DNA of 34,878 bases, taken from Pseudofrankia coriaricola (lineage in GTDB: Bacteria; Actinomycetota; Actinomycetes; Frankiales; Frankiaceae). The position numbers and the translations under genes are program-made. The stretch is from contig NZ_MBLO01000063.1 in NCBI RefSeq assembly GCF_001854805.1, positions 1-34,878 of the forward strand, given 5' to 3'. Each line of letters starts with the position of its first letter. Position 1 is the stretch's first letter. The notes beneath the pieces are model-generated. The model did not search any database, had not been told where the DNA came from, and worked only from the letters and a program-made list of their open reading frames with translations. Positions 10,110 to 19,465 of this stretch are shown here, one piece after another.

Positions 10110-13100
10110 CGACAGGTCTGCCGATAGTCATCGCTCGGCATGTACTGGGACCATTCCTGCTCGGTCAGTGCCGGCCTGGCCTTACAGATCTCGTCGACGA
10201 CTCGCTGCGCATCGATCCACCAGGTCATCAGGTTTCCGTCGTGGTCGGTGGTGATCAGGGAGGAGCCGTCGGCACTGAACGCGACCGCGCTGGCCTCCCG
10301 GCCGGACAGCACCGCATACAGCTCGCCGGTGCCGGCGTTCCAGATTCGGACCGATCCGTCGACGCTCGCGCCCGCGACCAGGGCGGCGTCAGGACTGAAG
10401 GCGACGGACACGACGGCCTGGTCGGTGCCGGTCAGCGTCCGCACTCCGCGCTGCTGGTAAGGCCCGTCCCGGGAGGGCCGGTCGACCGTCCACAGCCAGA
10501 CCGTCCCGTCATCCGACCCACTGGCCACCAGGCCGCCGTCGGCGCTGATCGCCAACGACTTCATCGGACCCGGCCCGCGCAGGTCGACCCGATCCTGGTC
10601 GGCGCCGGCGAGGTTCCACAGCGTCACCCACCCGTCGTCGCTGGCGCTGACCACGCCGCGTCCGTCAGGCATGAAGCGCACCGCGTTGACGGGATTCTCG
10701 TGCCGGTAGATCGGCTCGCCCAGCTGTCCGGTGACCGCGTCTCCGAGATGCACCGTGTTGTCCGTGGCGCCGATGACAACGCGTCCGCCCTCCGGCGCGA
10801 TATCCACCGCGTTGACGACGAAGTTCACCTCGTCGGCACCGCCGCGCGACGAGTCGTCGGTCAGCACTGTCGGCCGCATCGGGTCGCGTGGGTCGAAGAC
10901 GGTGACCGCGTCACCCTGCGATGCCACCAGACGAGATCCGTCCTTGCTGAGGGCCATCGCGTGGGCGGCCCAGGGGCCCTCCGCGGTGAGGACGGGGAGG
11001 GTGTCGCCGGGCGGTCCGATCGAGGTCAGGTAGGCGGGTGGGTCGAGGTCCCACAACCTGATGGTGCGGTCCGTTCCCGCGGTCGCGACCAGTTGGGATC
11101 GTGCCGCCAGCGGGGATCCGGGCCCGGCGGCGGAGCCCGCCACTGAGCCCTCCGCCGCGGCCAGGGCCGACACCGCGACCGAACCGACGGCCGGCGCCCG
11201 GTCCCGCGGCGCCGGCCGGGAGACATGCCACAGCCCGGTCGTCCGGTCGGCGCCCGCACCGATCAACGTTCGCCCGTCCGGGCTGAAGGCCAGGCACAGC
11301 ACGGCCTCGGTCGGCCCGGACAGGGTGGTGAGGCTGGTCTGGGTTCCGACGTCCCAGAGCCGGACCGACCCCTCGTCGCCACCGCTGGCGAGCACGTCGC
11401 CGTCCGGGGAGAAGGCGACCGTGTCCACCGGCCCGGTGTGTCCGATGAACGTCGCGACCGCCGCCGGCCGGGCTGGGTCGGACACCCGCCACAGCCGCAC
11501 CGTCTTGTCATCGCTGCCGACCGCCAACAGGTCCTCCGACGGGGAGAACGCCACGTCGCGGGCCGTGCCAGCCCGTCCGGGCAGCGTCCCGAGCCGCCCT
11601 CCCCCGGACCCGCCGGCCGGACCGAAGGCCGACGTCGTTCCCGCCGGTCTCGGAGTCGTCAGCGCCGTGGGATCCCAGAGGGACACGGTGTCATCGGCGC
11701 CCGCGGCCGCCAGCGCGGCGCCGTCCCGGCTGAACGCCACGGTGTCCACGGGCCCGGGACCGACCCGGACGACCGCCCGCTGCGTGAGCGTCGGCGTCTC
11801 GAGCAGATAGAGGTTCCCGTCCGCGGAGGCCACCGCCAGCAGGCCGCCGCGGGGATCGAACGCCACCTTGTTGACCGCCTCGCCGGATCCGGGACGCCGG
11901 TGCACCACGGTTCGGCGCTCGACGTCCCACAGGCTGACCGTGCCGTCCTGCTCCCCCGTGGCGAGCAGCCGGCCGTCCGGGCTGAAGGCCACGGTGTAGA
12001 CCGGCGTGTCATGGCTCAGCGTCGTCACCGGCGGCCGCCGGGTCGACGTCGTGTCCCACACCCGTACCCCACCGGTGTGGTCGGCGGTGGCCAGCAGGTG
12101 CCGGTCGGACGGGGCGAAGGCGAGCGCGTGCACCGGGGCGGCGGACCGGGCGAACGTATCGGCGTAGTAGGTCCCCTGCACGCTGAGCAGGTTGCCGCGG
12201 GCCTGCACGGTGGGCGCCATCCGGTAGGCCTCGATGCTGAGCAGCAACGCGACGCGCGGGTCGCTCTGGCGGAGCGTGACCGCTTCCTGGATCAGTCCAC
12301 GGCTGACCGCGAGCCGTCGCTCACGCATCGCCGACTGGCTCGTCACGGAGGCGACCGCGGCCCCGATCAGTGCCATCACCAGCAACGAGGCCAGGATGGC
12401 GATCGCCTGCGCGCGCAGCTGGCGGTCGCGCCGGACGCTCGCCCGGAGGAACTCGACCGCGTCCGCGCTCAGGTCGGTGGTCGCCGCCGCGGACTGGCTG
12501 GTGCGACGGGCCCGTCGGCCGGGCCACCGCGCCAGACCCGACGGCGAGCGCATCCGCGGTCCGAGCCCTCCGGGCCGGGCTCCCGGCCGGTCAGGACTCG
12601 CCGCGGCGGCCGGGCCGGCCCCGGGGCCGGCGGTGAGGAAGGCACGCAGCTGAGGACGGGTCCACAGCAGCGACCTGGGCCGCCCGGCCTCCCGCCACCG
12701 CGTCGCATCACGCTCGATCTCGCGGCGCTGGCGCAGCCCGTCCGCCTCGGATCTGATCCGCTCCGCCAGCGGCGGCCAGGTGGTCACGAACGCCTCGTGC
12801 GCGATGCTGAGCTCGATCCGGTCACCTATCACGTCCGTCGTGACCAGCCGGTGAGCGACGAATGGCTCGAGATGCGCCCGCTGGGTCGGGGTGAGGCTGG
12901 CCCGATCCACGCGTTCCCGGACCATCAGGCCGCCGCTGTCGAGCGTGACCAGCCGCAGCAGGGTGGTCAGCACCTGGGCCTTGGTGACGCCCGCTGGCTG
13001 CGCGGCTCGCGCCAACGCCCGGTCCGCCTGGTGGATGATGGCGTCGCGCACTCCCCCCAGCCGGTGGTACGCGTCCGTGGTGATCTCGCCACCCCGGTCC

Positions 13101-14275
13101 AGATCCGTGGCCAGTTTCCACAGGATGAAGGCCAGCAGGGGCAGGGCCGTTCCGGTCTCGGTGTCGGAGATCATCTCGGCCAGCAGGCGATTGTCGATCT
13201 TGATGCCGGCCTCGCGCGCCGGCCCCTCGATCACCGTCCGCAGCGCGTCGCGGGACAGCGGGTCCAGCGAACGCATGGTCACCGGCAGGTCGCGCAGCGC
13301 CGGATCCGACCGCAGCAGTCCGACGTACTCGGACCGGAACGCGCCGACGATCTGCAGGCGCGACCCCAGGGAGCCGGCGACCAGCGCACCGAACCGGGCC
13401 CGCCCCTGCTCCGAGGTGCTGACCAGCAGCTCCTCGAACTGGTCGATCGAGATCAGCAGATGGTCACAGGACGGTCTCGCTCGCAGCACCTCGTCGACGA
13501 GGTCGAGGAACGACCGTTGGTCGTTCAGGCGTGCTCGCACGTCCTCGCGCCGCCAGCCCAGCCCCAGCACGTCCGACGCCGCGGCGAAGGCGTTCGCCAG
13601 CGCACCGACCGGGTCGACACCCGGGGTGAACGCCGGCAGCGCACGCCACCCCTGCCGATCGAGCACCGCCGGCCGGACGCCGGCTTTGAGCAGGGACGAC
13701 TTTCCGACCCCCGACGGTCCCGAGATGAGCACTATCCGGCCGTCGCCGGCAACCGACGCGGTGAGCAGGCTGAGGACGTGCTGGGTGTCGTCGTCCCGGC
13801 CGAAGAAGACCGCCCTGCGGTCGTCCGCGAACGCCTCCAGTCCCGGATACGGATTGCGGCCCGCGGCCCAGCCGCGGCCGCTGCCCAAATCGACCCGGAC
13901 CAGTTCGTCGACCACAGCCTCGACCGCCCCGTCCGGGTCGGCGACATAGTCGAGATAGTGCAGCGAGCCCAGCAGCGGAAGTTCGACGCCCTTTTCGACC
14001 TGTAACGGCAGCACGACCGCGCCACGGGATCGGGCGACGGCCACCTCCGCCAGGCACCAGTTCGACGCCACGGACGAAGAGGTGATCACGGCAACAAGTG
14101 CGTCCGCCGCCCGCAGCTCGCGGTAGAGCCGCTTTTCCCATTCCTCGCCGATCCGTATTCCCCGGTCGTGCGCGGTGTCGAGGAAGACGTCATGGCCGGC
14201 GGCGACAATCTTTTTGCGAAGCAACTGCCCAACGACGGCGTCCCCGCGTGCGTAGCTAATGAAAACCCTCGCCAT
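10106..14275 (-). CDS. TIR-STAND(nSTAND1)-TM-WD40 protein
   Basis: A 1389-aa multidomain protein. ATG 14275 has GGAGGAG 5-6 nt upstream; an earlier in-frame start at 14320 lacks this. Residues 2-128 form a TIR domain (ARVFISYARGD, FLDTAHDRGIRIGEEWE, SNWCLAEV). Glu77 in WCLAE is at the position of the NADase glutamate of enzymatic TIRs. NPYPGLEAF and VFFGRDDD mark the start of an nSTAND1 NTPase with Walker A GPSGVGKSS (186-194) and Walker B LLISIDQFEEL. A hydrophobic span (ILASLLVMALIGAAVASV, about 625-645) should cross the membrane. About 14 WD-type repeats (roughly 715-1389) could make two seven-bladed propellers. The layout fits STAND-type defence or signalling proteins that sense through WD40 repeats and act through TIR. 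The solute-binding gene is coupled downstream. Confidence 0.93.
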   Translation of the reverse strand: MARVFISYARGDAVVGQLLRKKIVAAGHDVFLDTAHDRGIRIGEEWEKRLYRELRAADALVAVITSSSVASNWCLAEVAVARSRGAVVLPLQVEKGVELPLLGSLHYLDYVADPDGAVEAVVDELVRVDLGSGRGWAAGRNPYPGLEAFADDRRAVFFGRDDDTQHVLSLLTASVAGDGRIVLISGPSGVGKSSLLKAGVRPAVLDRQGWRALPAFTPGVDPVGALANAFAAASDVLGLGWRREDVRARLNDQRSFLDLVDEVLRARPSCDHLLISIDQFEELLVSTSEQGRARFGALVAGSLGSRLQIVGAFRSEYVGLLRSDPALRDLPVTMRSLDPLSRDALRTVIEGPAREAGIKIDNRLLAEMISDTETGTALPLLAFILWKLATDLDRGGEITTDAYHRLGGVRDAIIHQADRALARAAQPAGVTKAQVLTTLLRLVTLDSGGLMVRERVDRASLTPTQRAHLEPFVAHRLVTTDVIGDRIELSIAHEAFVTTWPPLAERIRSEADGLRQRREIERDATRWREAGRPRSLLWTRPQLRAFLTAGPGAGPAAAASPDRPGARPGGLGPRMRSPSGLARWPGRRARRTSQSAAATTDLSADAVEFLRASVRRDRQLRAQAIAILASLLVMALIGAAVASVTSQSAMRERRLAVSRGLIQEAVTLRQSDPRVALLLSIEAYRMAPTVQARGNLLSVQGTYYADTFARSAAPVHALAFAPSDRHLLATADHTGGVRVWDTTSTRRPPVTTLSHDTPVYTVAFSPDGRLLATGEQDGTVSLWDVERRTVVHRRPGSGEAVNKVAFDPRGGLLAVASADGNLYLLETPTLTQRAVVRVGPGPVDTVAFSRDGAALAAAGADDTVSLWDPTALTTPRPAGTTSAFGPAGGSGGGRLGTLPGRAGTARDVAFSPSEDLLAVGSDDKTVRLWRVSDPARPAAVATFIGHTGPVDTVAFSPDGDVLASGGDEGSVRLWDVGTQTSLTTLSGPTEAVLCLAFSPDGRTLIGAGADRTTGLWHVSRPAPRDRAPAVGSVAVSALAAAEGSVAGSAAGPGSPLAARSQLVATAGTDRTIRLWDLDPPAYLTSIGPPGDTLPVLTAEGPWAAHAMALSKDGSRLVASQGDAVTVFDPRDPMRPTVLTDDSSRGGADEVNFVVNAVDIAPEGGRVVIGATDNTVHLGDAVTGQLGEPIYRHENPVNAVRFMPDGRGVVSASDDGWVTLWNLAGADQDRVDLRGPGPMKSLAISADGGLVASGSDDGTVWLWTVDRPSRDGPYQQRGVRTLTGTDQAVVSVAFSPDAALVAGASVDGSVRIWNAGTGELYAVLSGREASAVAFSADGSSLITTDHDGNLMTWWIDAQRVVDEICKARPALTEQEWSQYMPSDDYRQTCR

Positions 14276-14333
14276 CGGGCTCCTCCACACCGGGTCGCGG
14301 TATCCCGCGGGCGAGACCATATCGTCCCGCCGA

Positions 14334-14385
14334 CGAGACCGTCTCGCTACCCTCCTGACCTACCCGGACCGGGCATAAGTGTCAG
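14334..14385 (-). promoter_or_regulatory. Candidate promoter and operator of the TIR-STAND gene
   Basis: On the minus strand CTGACA (-35-like, 14385-14380) and TAGGTC (-10-like, 14362-14357) are exactly 17 nt apart, about 80 nt before the start codon. Just downstream is the palindrome CGAGACCGTCTCG (14334-14346), which could be an operator. Assigned by pattern only. Confidence 0.35.
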
Positions 14386-14471
14386 TAGGCCGAGCGTAGG
14401 TATCGGCTGGGACGTGCGCCAGAGAGTCTCGGTTCCCAGCGTCGCCGCCGCGCGGTCCGGCGGCGACGCCC

Positions 14472-14842
14472 TCAGGCCGGCATCCGGAGATAGCCGACCA
14501 GGACGCGCTTGAGGTCGGTGGCCGCGTCGCCACGGTCCGCCGGCGGGGCGGCGAGAATACCCGGCATGAGCGCACGCGCGACATGGATGCAGACGTCGGC
14601 GGTTCGCCTCCGTTTGACGGGCGTCAGGGCGGGGGCGATCGCGGCGACGACCTCCTCGGCCCGGTCGCACATGCCCTCGTGCAGCGGCGCGACGACGGTG
14701 GCCAGGTCCGGCGAGATTTCGGCTCCCGCCAGCAGGGCCTTGGCGCCCGGGCTCCGAGATGGAACGCGACCAGCGCTTCCACCAGCTGGTCGATCATCTC
14801 CGAGGTCTCGACGGGACCCGGAACGACGGCGAGCGCGACCAT
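14472..14842 (-). pseudogene. TetR-family regulator, frameshifted C-terminal remnant
   Basis: Two minus-strand frames together give a TetR C-terminal domain. The first (to about 14760) reads VETSEMIDQLVEALVAFHLG. The second continues as PGAKALLAGAEISPDL, then APLHEGMCDRAEEVVAA and LKRVLVGYLRMPA before TGA 14474. The switch occurs near 14755-14765, as expected for a small indel. No helix-turn-helix domain can be found upstream, where all three frames are degenerate. The gene is therefore both truncated and frameshifted. It lies upstream of the TIR-STAND gene on the same strand and may once have regulated it or the DUF4349 gene. Confidence 0.5.
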
Positions 14843-14983
14843 CTACCTGCACGGACGCACCAGGGCCCGCCGCGCCCGCGGCGACAGCGCCACGGCCGCC
14901 CGAACCAGCGCAGCCGCCCCCCACCTCCCGTGGGGACCGCGAAGCCGACCCGCGGTGACGACGTGACGCGTCGGCTCCTCGCA

Positions 14984-15031
14984 TGCCGCTGGCTTCGGGC
15001 GGCCGGACAGTCCGACCCGAAGCCAGCGGCA
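14984..15031. terminator. Strong hairpin downstream of the DUF4349 gene
   Basis: TGCCGCTGGCTTCGGG (14984-14999) and its exact reverse complement (15016-15031) form a 16-bp perfect stem around a 16-nt loop. It lies 11 bp past the stop of the minus-strand DUF4349 gene. There is no poly-U run, as is usual for GC-rich actinobacterial terminators. Part of the loop, CGGACAGTCCG, is itself a palindrome. Confidence 0.7.
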
Positions 15032-15041
15032 CGGCGTCGGC

Positions 15042-16487
15042 TCAGCTGGTGGAGCCGGTGGTCGTGTCCGCGGACGCCGCCCCCGCCTCGGCGGCGGGCG
15101 GCGAGCCAGTGCCGGCGTCGCCGCTGCCGGAGGAGCCGGTGGGGCGGGGCGCACCACGGCGGCGCAGGGCGCGGGGCAGGCGGTACAGGAGGTAGAGGAC
15201 GGCGACGACGAGAATGATCAGCGCGATCACGCCGAGGGCCGAGATGATGTTCTCCAGGCCGGCGACGAAGTCATGCCAGGCGGCGCGCAGCGCGTGCAGG
15301 AAGCCGTTCTCCCCCTTCGGCTCGCCGCTCTGGGCGCCCTTCTCGGCGAGGTTGATCGTCAGGGTGGCCAGGTCGCTCTGGTCCGCGAGCACCTTGCGCT
15401 GGCCCTCGAGCTGCTCGATCTGGGTCTGCACCCCGTCGATCTGCTGCTGCACCTGGAGGATCTCGCCGACGGTCGTCGCCTTGCCCAGCAGCGTCAGATA
15501 GGTGGTCCGCGACGTGCCCAGCGCACTCAGGCGGGCCTCGAGGTCGACGTACTCGGCGGTGACGTCCTTGGAGCTCATGGTCGACGTGAGGACGGTGCCG
15601 GCGCCGCCGACGGCGTCCTGCAGCTTGGTGAACGAGCCGGCAGGCACCCGCAGGGTGATGGTCGCGCTCTGCCGGTCGTCGTCGGTCGCCGTCGCGGAGC
15701 CGCTGACCTGGCTGTCCGCGAGGTAACCGCCCAACCCGGTGGCCACGTTGGCGATCTTGCGAATCGCCGGCTCGACGGTGCCGGCGGGAACCTCGACGCT
15801 CATCGACCCGGTCCACACGATCCGCGGCTCGGCCCCGGCCGGCCGGGCGGCGCCGGAAGCGCCGCCGGGCGTCGGGGCCGGGTCCACGGGCCCGACGACA
15901 GACGTTGCGGCGGGGGGTGCGGCGCGTTCGGCGATACCGGAGCCGGCGGAGCCGGCGGAGCCGGCGGCGCTGTCGGAGCCCACGGCGCTGTCGGCGACCC
16001 CGTTCCCCGCGGCGACGTCGGGCTTGATGGCGGCGGGAGCCGGCAGGCTGTAGCTCGACGTGCTGCCACCACCATCGCCCGCCGTACCCAACCCAACGAT
16101 GATCATTATCGCGATAGCCAGGATCACCCCGCCGACGACGGCGCCGCGCCGGGTGACCCTCAGCTGGCGCCCACCTCCGAGCGGGATCCGCGTTCCCCCG
16201 GTGTCGTCCTGATGCCTGGCCGCGAGCGCGGCGCGGGCCGCGAGCCACCCGGCCCGCAGTGCCCCGTCACCGGGCCGCGCGGCCGGCGGAGCCGACGACG
16301 GCGGCCGTACTCCGCCCGGTGCGGCGGCACTGGCGGCGCTCGCAGCCGGTCTGGCGGCGGCCAGAGTCCCGCCGGGCCTCGGTGTCGGCGCCTCCCTCGC
16401 TAGCGTCGCCGTGGCACCCGCCGCCGTGCCCGCGCTCCCGCCGGGCTCCGGCTCTACCCGGTCGTCCAGCCCCTCGTCCGACGCCAT
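15042..16487 (-). CDS. DUF4349 domain membrane protein
   Basis: A 481-aa membrane protein with a DUF4349 domain of unknown function. ATG 16487 has GGAGGG about 7 nt upstream. The order is: an Ala/Pro-rich cytoplasmic N-terminus (about 110 aa); TM1 (VVGGVILAIAIMIIVGLG); a Gly/Ser/Ala linker; the DUF4349 core (IVWTGSMSVEVPAG, TATITLRVPAGSF-like QSATITLRVPAGSF, SSKDVTAEYVDLEARLSAL); a coiled coil (about 360-395, EILQVQQQIDGVQTQIEQLEG); TM2 (ALGVIALIILVVAVLYLLY); and a short cytoplasmic tail. The core should face outside. It is divergent from the DUF4062-NB-ARC gene, with 247 bp between them, and ends at a strong hairpin. In related bacteria such proteins are often lipoproteins; this one has a plain TM anchor. 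Confidence 0.9.
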   Translation of the reverse strand: MASDEGLDDRVEPEPGGSAGTAAGATATLAREAPTPRPGGTLAAARPAASAASAAAPGGVRPPSSAPPAARPGDGALRAGWLAARAALAARHQDDTGGTRIPLGGGRQLRVTRRGAVVGGVILAIAIMIIVGLGTAGDGGGSTSSYSLPAPAAIKPDVAAGNGVADSAVGSDSAAGSAGSAGSGIAERAAPPAATSVVGPVDPAPTPGGASGAARPAGAEPRIVWTGSMSVEVPAGTVEPAIRKIANVATGLGGYLADSQVSGSATATDDDRQSATITLRVPAGSFTKLQDAVGGAGTVLTSTMSSKDVTAEYVDLEARLSALGTSRTTYLTLLGKATTVGEILQVQQQIDGVQTQIEQLEGQRKVLADQSDLATLTINLAEKGAQSGEPKGENGFLHALRAAWHDFVAGLENIISALGVIALIILVVAVLYLLYRLPRALRRRGAPRPTGSSGSGDAGTGSPPAAEAGAASADTTTGSTS

Positions 16488-16734
16488 GGCCGCCCTCCGA
16501 TCCGTGCCTCGCGGCACCTCGAAGGCATTGGACGCGCCCCGCCCGCGATCGGTTTCACCGCGCGTCGCCCTTCGCGGGCGTCGGATCCCGGACAACCGCG
16601 TCCCTGGCTCTGGCCGCCCGGCTCGTAGCCCCTGCCCACGTCGTCATACGACCGGCGAAGCCTGTGACGCTGAAAATGGCCACGGACGGCGAAGCCACCG
16701 GTCGCGACCGGCGGCCCGCGATACCGTCCCGCAT

Positions 16735-19371
16735 GTGGGGGAACTGGGACGGCCTTGGCGGGTCTTTCTGAGCCATACCGGGGACATGCGCGGCTGGCCG
16801 GCGGCGCGGTCCTGGGTCGAGGCCGCCGAGGACGCCGTGAAACGGCTGCGGCACGCGCCCGTCGACATGCGGTACTTCGCCGCCGACGACCGGCCACCGG
16901 CCGACCTGTGCGTCTCGCTGGTCACCGACTGCGATCTTTACGTCGGCATCATCGGCACCCGTTACGGCTCGCCGGTACGCGACGACCCGGCACGGTCCTA
17001 CACCGAGCTGGAGTTCGACACCGCGAGCGAGCTGCGCAAGCGGCGGCTGGTGTTCCTGATCGACGAGACCGCGGCGACGGCGGCGGTGGCGGCCGGCGAC
17101 GCCGGCGCGGCGGCGGCGTCACCGGCCAACGATCCCTGGGCGGCACGCCAGGCCACCTTCCGGCAGCGAGTGCTCGACAGCGGGCTGACGGCGAACTTCG
17201 TGGCCACCCCTGAGGCGCTGGAGACCGGGATCGTCCACGCCGTCGCGCAGCTGATGCTCGCCGACGCCCAGCGCGCCGCCCCGGCGGCGGCATCCGCCCC
17301 GGCGGTGCCCGCGCCGGCCCGGGTGCCGCGCCAGCTCCCACCAGAGGCCGCCGCGTTCGTCGATCGGGTTCACCATTTCCAGCGGCTCTCCGCGCTGCTC
17401 GCCGCTCCCGACGAGCGCCGCGCCTTCATCGGCGTCGTCAGCGGGCCCGCGGGGGTCGGCAAGACCAGCTTCGCCGTACACGTCGCGCACGGTGTGCGCG
17501 GCCGGTTCCCGGACGGCCAGCTCTACGTCGACCTGCGCGGCTACAGCCCACAGCCGCCGCTGCCCCCGGAGGAGGCCCTCGACGGGTTCGTCCGGGCGCT
17601 GGGCGCGGACCCGGCACAGGTGCCGGCCGACGTCGGCGGGCTCGGCGAGTTGTACCGGTCGCTGCTCGATGGGCGGCACGTGCTGGTGATCCTCGACAAC
17701 GCGTTGTCGGCCGAACAGGTCCGGCCGTTGCTCCCGCCGCCGGGAAGCGCCGTGATCGTGACCAGCCGAGGGCCGTTGTCCGGTCTGGTGGTGCAGGACG
17801 GCGCCATGCGGCTGGCCCTGGAGCCCCTGGAACCGCTCCACGCGGAGGCTCTGCTGCGGGCGCTCACCACCGCCGGTCTGGGGCCGGGCGAGCCGGAGCC
17901 CGCGGCGAAGGATGACGTGGACCCGGTGGCCCGCCTCGCGCGCCAGTGCGGCTACCTGCCGCTCGCGCTGCGGATCGCCGCCGAGCAGGCGGCGCTGTCC
18001 GGGCTGAGCCTCGCCGAACTCGTCGACGAGCTGGCCAGCGAGCACGGCCGGCTGGACGCGCTGACCGGCGTCGACGACGACCCGAACTCCGAGGTGCGCA
18101 CCGTCTTCTCCTGGTCGTACCGCAACCTGTCCGAGCCACTGCGTCGTGCCTTCCGGCTGCTGGCGCTGCATCCTGGCGGGGAGCTTCCCACCGCTGCCGC
18201 GGCGGCGGTGCTCGGCGTCCCGATCGGCGCCGCCGGACGCGCGCTGGACAGCCTGGTCGCGTTCAATGTGCTCGAACGGCCCGGCCGGGGTCGCTACCGT
18301 TTCCATGATCTGGTCCGCGAGTACGCCGCCGAACGGCTCATCGCGGACGAACCCGCGGACGAACGCGGGAACGCGCTCGACCGGGAGCTCGACTGGTATC
18401 TGCACGCCGCCGACGCCGCGGACCGGATACTCGCTCCGCTGCGCCGGCATGTGGAACCTGGCGACGCGCTCGAGGGCGTACCAACGGTCGCGTTCGCCGG
18501 TCACGACGCGGCGCTCGCCTGGTGCGACGCCGAGCGGCACAACCTCGCCGCGATGACCGAGCTGGCCGCGGCCACGGGCCGTCCGATGGCCGCCTGGAAG
18601 CTTGCGCTCGCCCCCGTCACGTTCTTCAAGCTGCGTCACCACCACGCCGACTGGCTCGCCGCGAGCGAGGTCGCCGTCGCCGCGACGCGGGCAGCCGGCG
18701 ACCCGTCGGCTGAGGCGTGGGCGCTGACGAACGTCGGCGGCGCCTGCCTCCAGCTCGGCCACCTCGACCGCGCCTGGGACGTCTACCAGGAGTCGCTGAC
18801 CGGCGCGCGGCGGACCGGTGACCGCGTCGGCGAGGCGATGACACTGGCGAACCTCGGCGAGCTCGCCCAGGCACTCGCTCGCTTCGACCAGGCGCTGGAC
18901 TACGGCGGGCAGGCCCGGAATCTGTGGCGGGCGCTCGGTGACCGGCGCCGGGACGAGGCGTTTGCTCTGCAGGACGCGATCGCTCCGGCCTATCGCGCGC
19001 GGGGACAGTTCGACCAGGCGCTGCGTGCCTATGGCGAGGCGTATGAGCTGTGCCGGGGGACCGACCTGCAGGGCGAAGGCCTCATCCTTCGCGACCTCGG
19101 CCGTACCCGTCAGCTGATGGGCGATCCGGCCGGGGCGTCGGCGGACTACGAACACGCGCTCACGGTGCACCGGACCAGCGGGGACCGGGTCGGCGAGGCG
19201 ACCACGCTGCGAGCACTGGCCACGGCTCGCGCCGCGCTGGACGACCAGGTGGGGGCGCAGAGCGCGTTGTTGCAGGCGCTGGCGATCCTCATCGAGCAGG
19301 ACCGCGCGGAGGCGGCCGACGAGGTCCGCGCCGCGCTGCGTGCCATGGGCTTGGATCCCGGCACGGCCTGA
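16735..19371 (+). CDS. DUF4062-NB-ARC-TPR protein
   Basis: An 878-aa STAND-type protein. It begins with a DUF4062 domain, a TIR-like fold: WRVFLSHTGDMRG, YVGIIGTRYGSPVRD, SYTELEFDTASE and RLVFLIDE. The NB-ARC core has Walker A GPAGVGKTSF (about 237-246), Walker B HVLVILDN (about 315), VIVTSR, the GLPLAL-equivalent YLPLALRIAAEQ, and the MHD-equivalent YRFHDLVREYAAERL (about 520). Four or five TPRs fill about 660-860 (for example GHLDRAWDVYQESL). GTG 16735 was chosen because it begins just before the domain; no clear SD precedes it, and the longer frame overlaps the divergent gene. TPR/NB-ARC and TIR-like proteins are known companions of FxsB-type RiPP systems. This gene converges on the FxsB gene, 94 bp apart. 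Signalling or defence is likely; the trigger is unknown. Confidence 0.9.
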   Translation: MGELGRPWRVFLSHTGDMRGWPAARSWVEAAEDAVKRLRHAPVDMRYFAADDRPPADLCVSLVTDCDLYVGIIGTRYGSPVRDDPARSYTELEFDTASELRKRRLVFLIDETAATAAVAAGDAGAAAASPANDPWAARQATFRQRVLDSGLTANFVATPEALETGIVHAVAQLMLADAQRAAPAAASAPAVPAPARVPRQLPPEAAAFVDRVHHFQRLSALLAAPDERRAFIGVVSGPAGVGKTSFAVHVAHGVRGRFPDGQLYVDLRGYSPQPPLPPEEALDGFVRALGADPAQVPADVGGLGELYRSLLDGRHVLVILDNALSAEQVRPLLPPPGSAVIVTSRGPLSGLVVQDGAMRLALEPLEPLHAEALLRALTTAGLGPGEPEPAAKDDVDPVARLARQCGYLPLALRIAAEQAALSGLSLAELVDELASEHGRLDALTGVDDDPNSEVRTVFSWSYRNLSEPLRRAFRLLALHPGGELPTAAAAAVLGVPIGAAGRALDSLVAFNVLERPGRGRYRFHDLVREYAAERLIADEPADERGNALDRELDWYLHAADAADRILAPLRRHVEPGDALEGVPTVAFAGHDAALAWCDAERHNLAAMTELAAATGRPMAAWKLALAPVTFFKLRHHHADWLAASEVAVAATRAAGDPSAEAWALTNVGGACLQLGHLDRAWDVYQESLTGARRTGDRVGEAMTLANLGELAQALARFDQALDYGGQARNLWRALGDRRRDEAFALQDAIAPAYRARGQFDQALRAYGEAYELCRGTDLQGEGLILRDLGRTRQLMGDPAGASADYEHALTVHRTSGDRVGEATTLRALATARAALDDQVGAQSALLQALAILIEQDRAEAADEVRAALRAMGLDPGTA

Positions 19372-19373
19372 CC

Positions 19374-19402
19374 GCGGGCCGGGCCGTGCAGGTTCGGCCC
19401 GC
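19374..19402. terminator. Bidirectional hairpin between NB-ARC-TPR and fxsB genes
   Basis: GCGGGCCG (19374-19381) and CGGCCCGC (19395-19402) form a perfect 8-bp stem with a 13-nt loop. It starts 2 bp after the NB-ARC-TPR stop, in the convergent gap before the fxsB stop. It may terminate both transcripts. Confidence 0.55.
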
Positions 19403-19465
19403 AACGGTCGGGCCAGCGCGGTACTCCGTCAGCGCGGCGCGCCGGCTGGCCCCGTGCGCGGCGAG

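Noticed and set aside
11225-14005. 926-aa plus-strand frame opposite the TIR-STAND-WD40 gene
   Set aside because: Shadow of the minus-strand gene, which has clear TIR, Walker and WD motifs and a strong SD.
17119-19404. 761-aa minus-strand frame opposite the NB-ARC-TPR gene
   Set aside because: Shadow frame; the plus strand carries all NB-ARC and TPR motifs.
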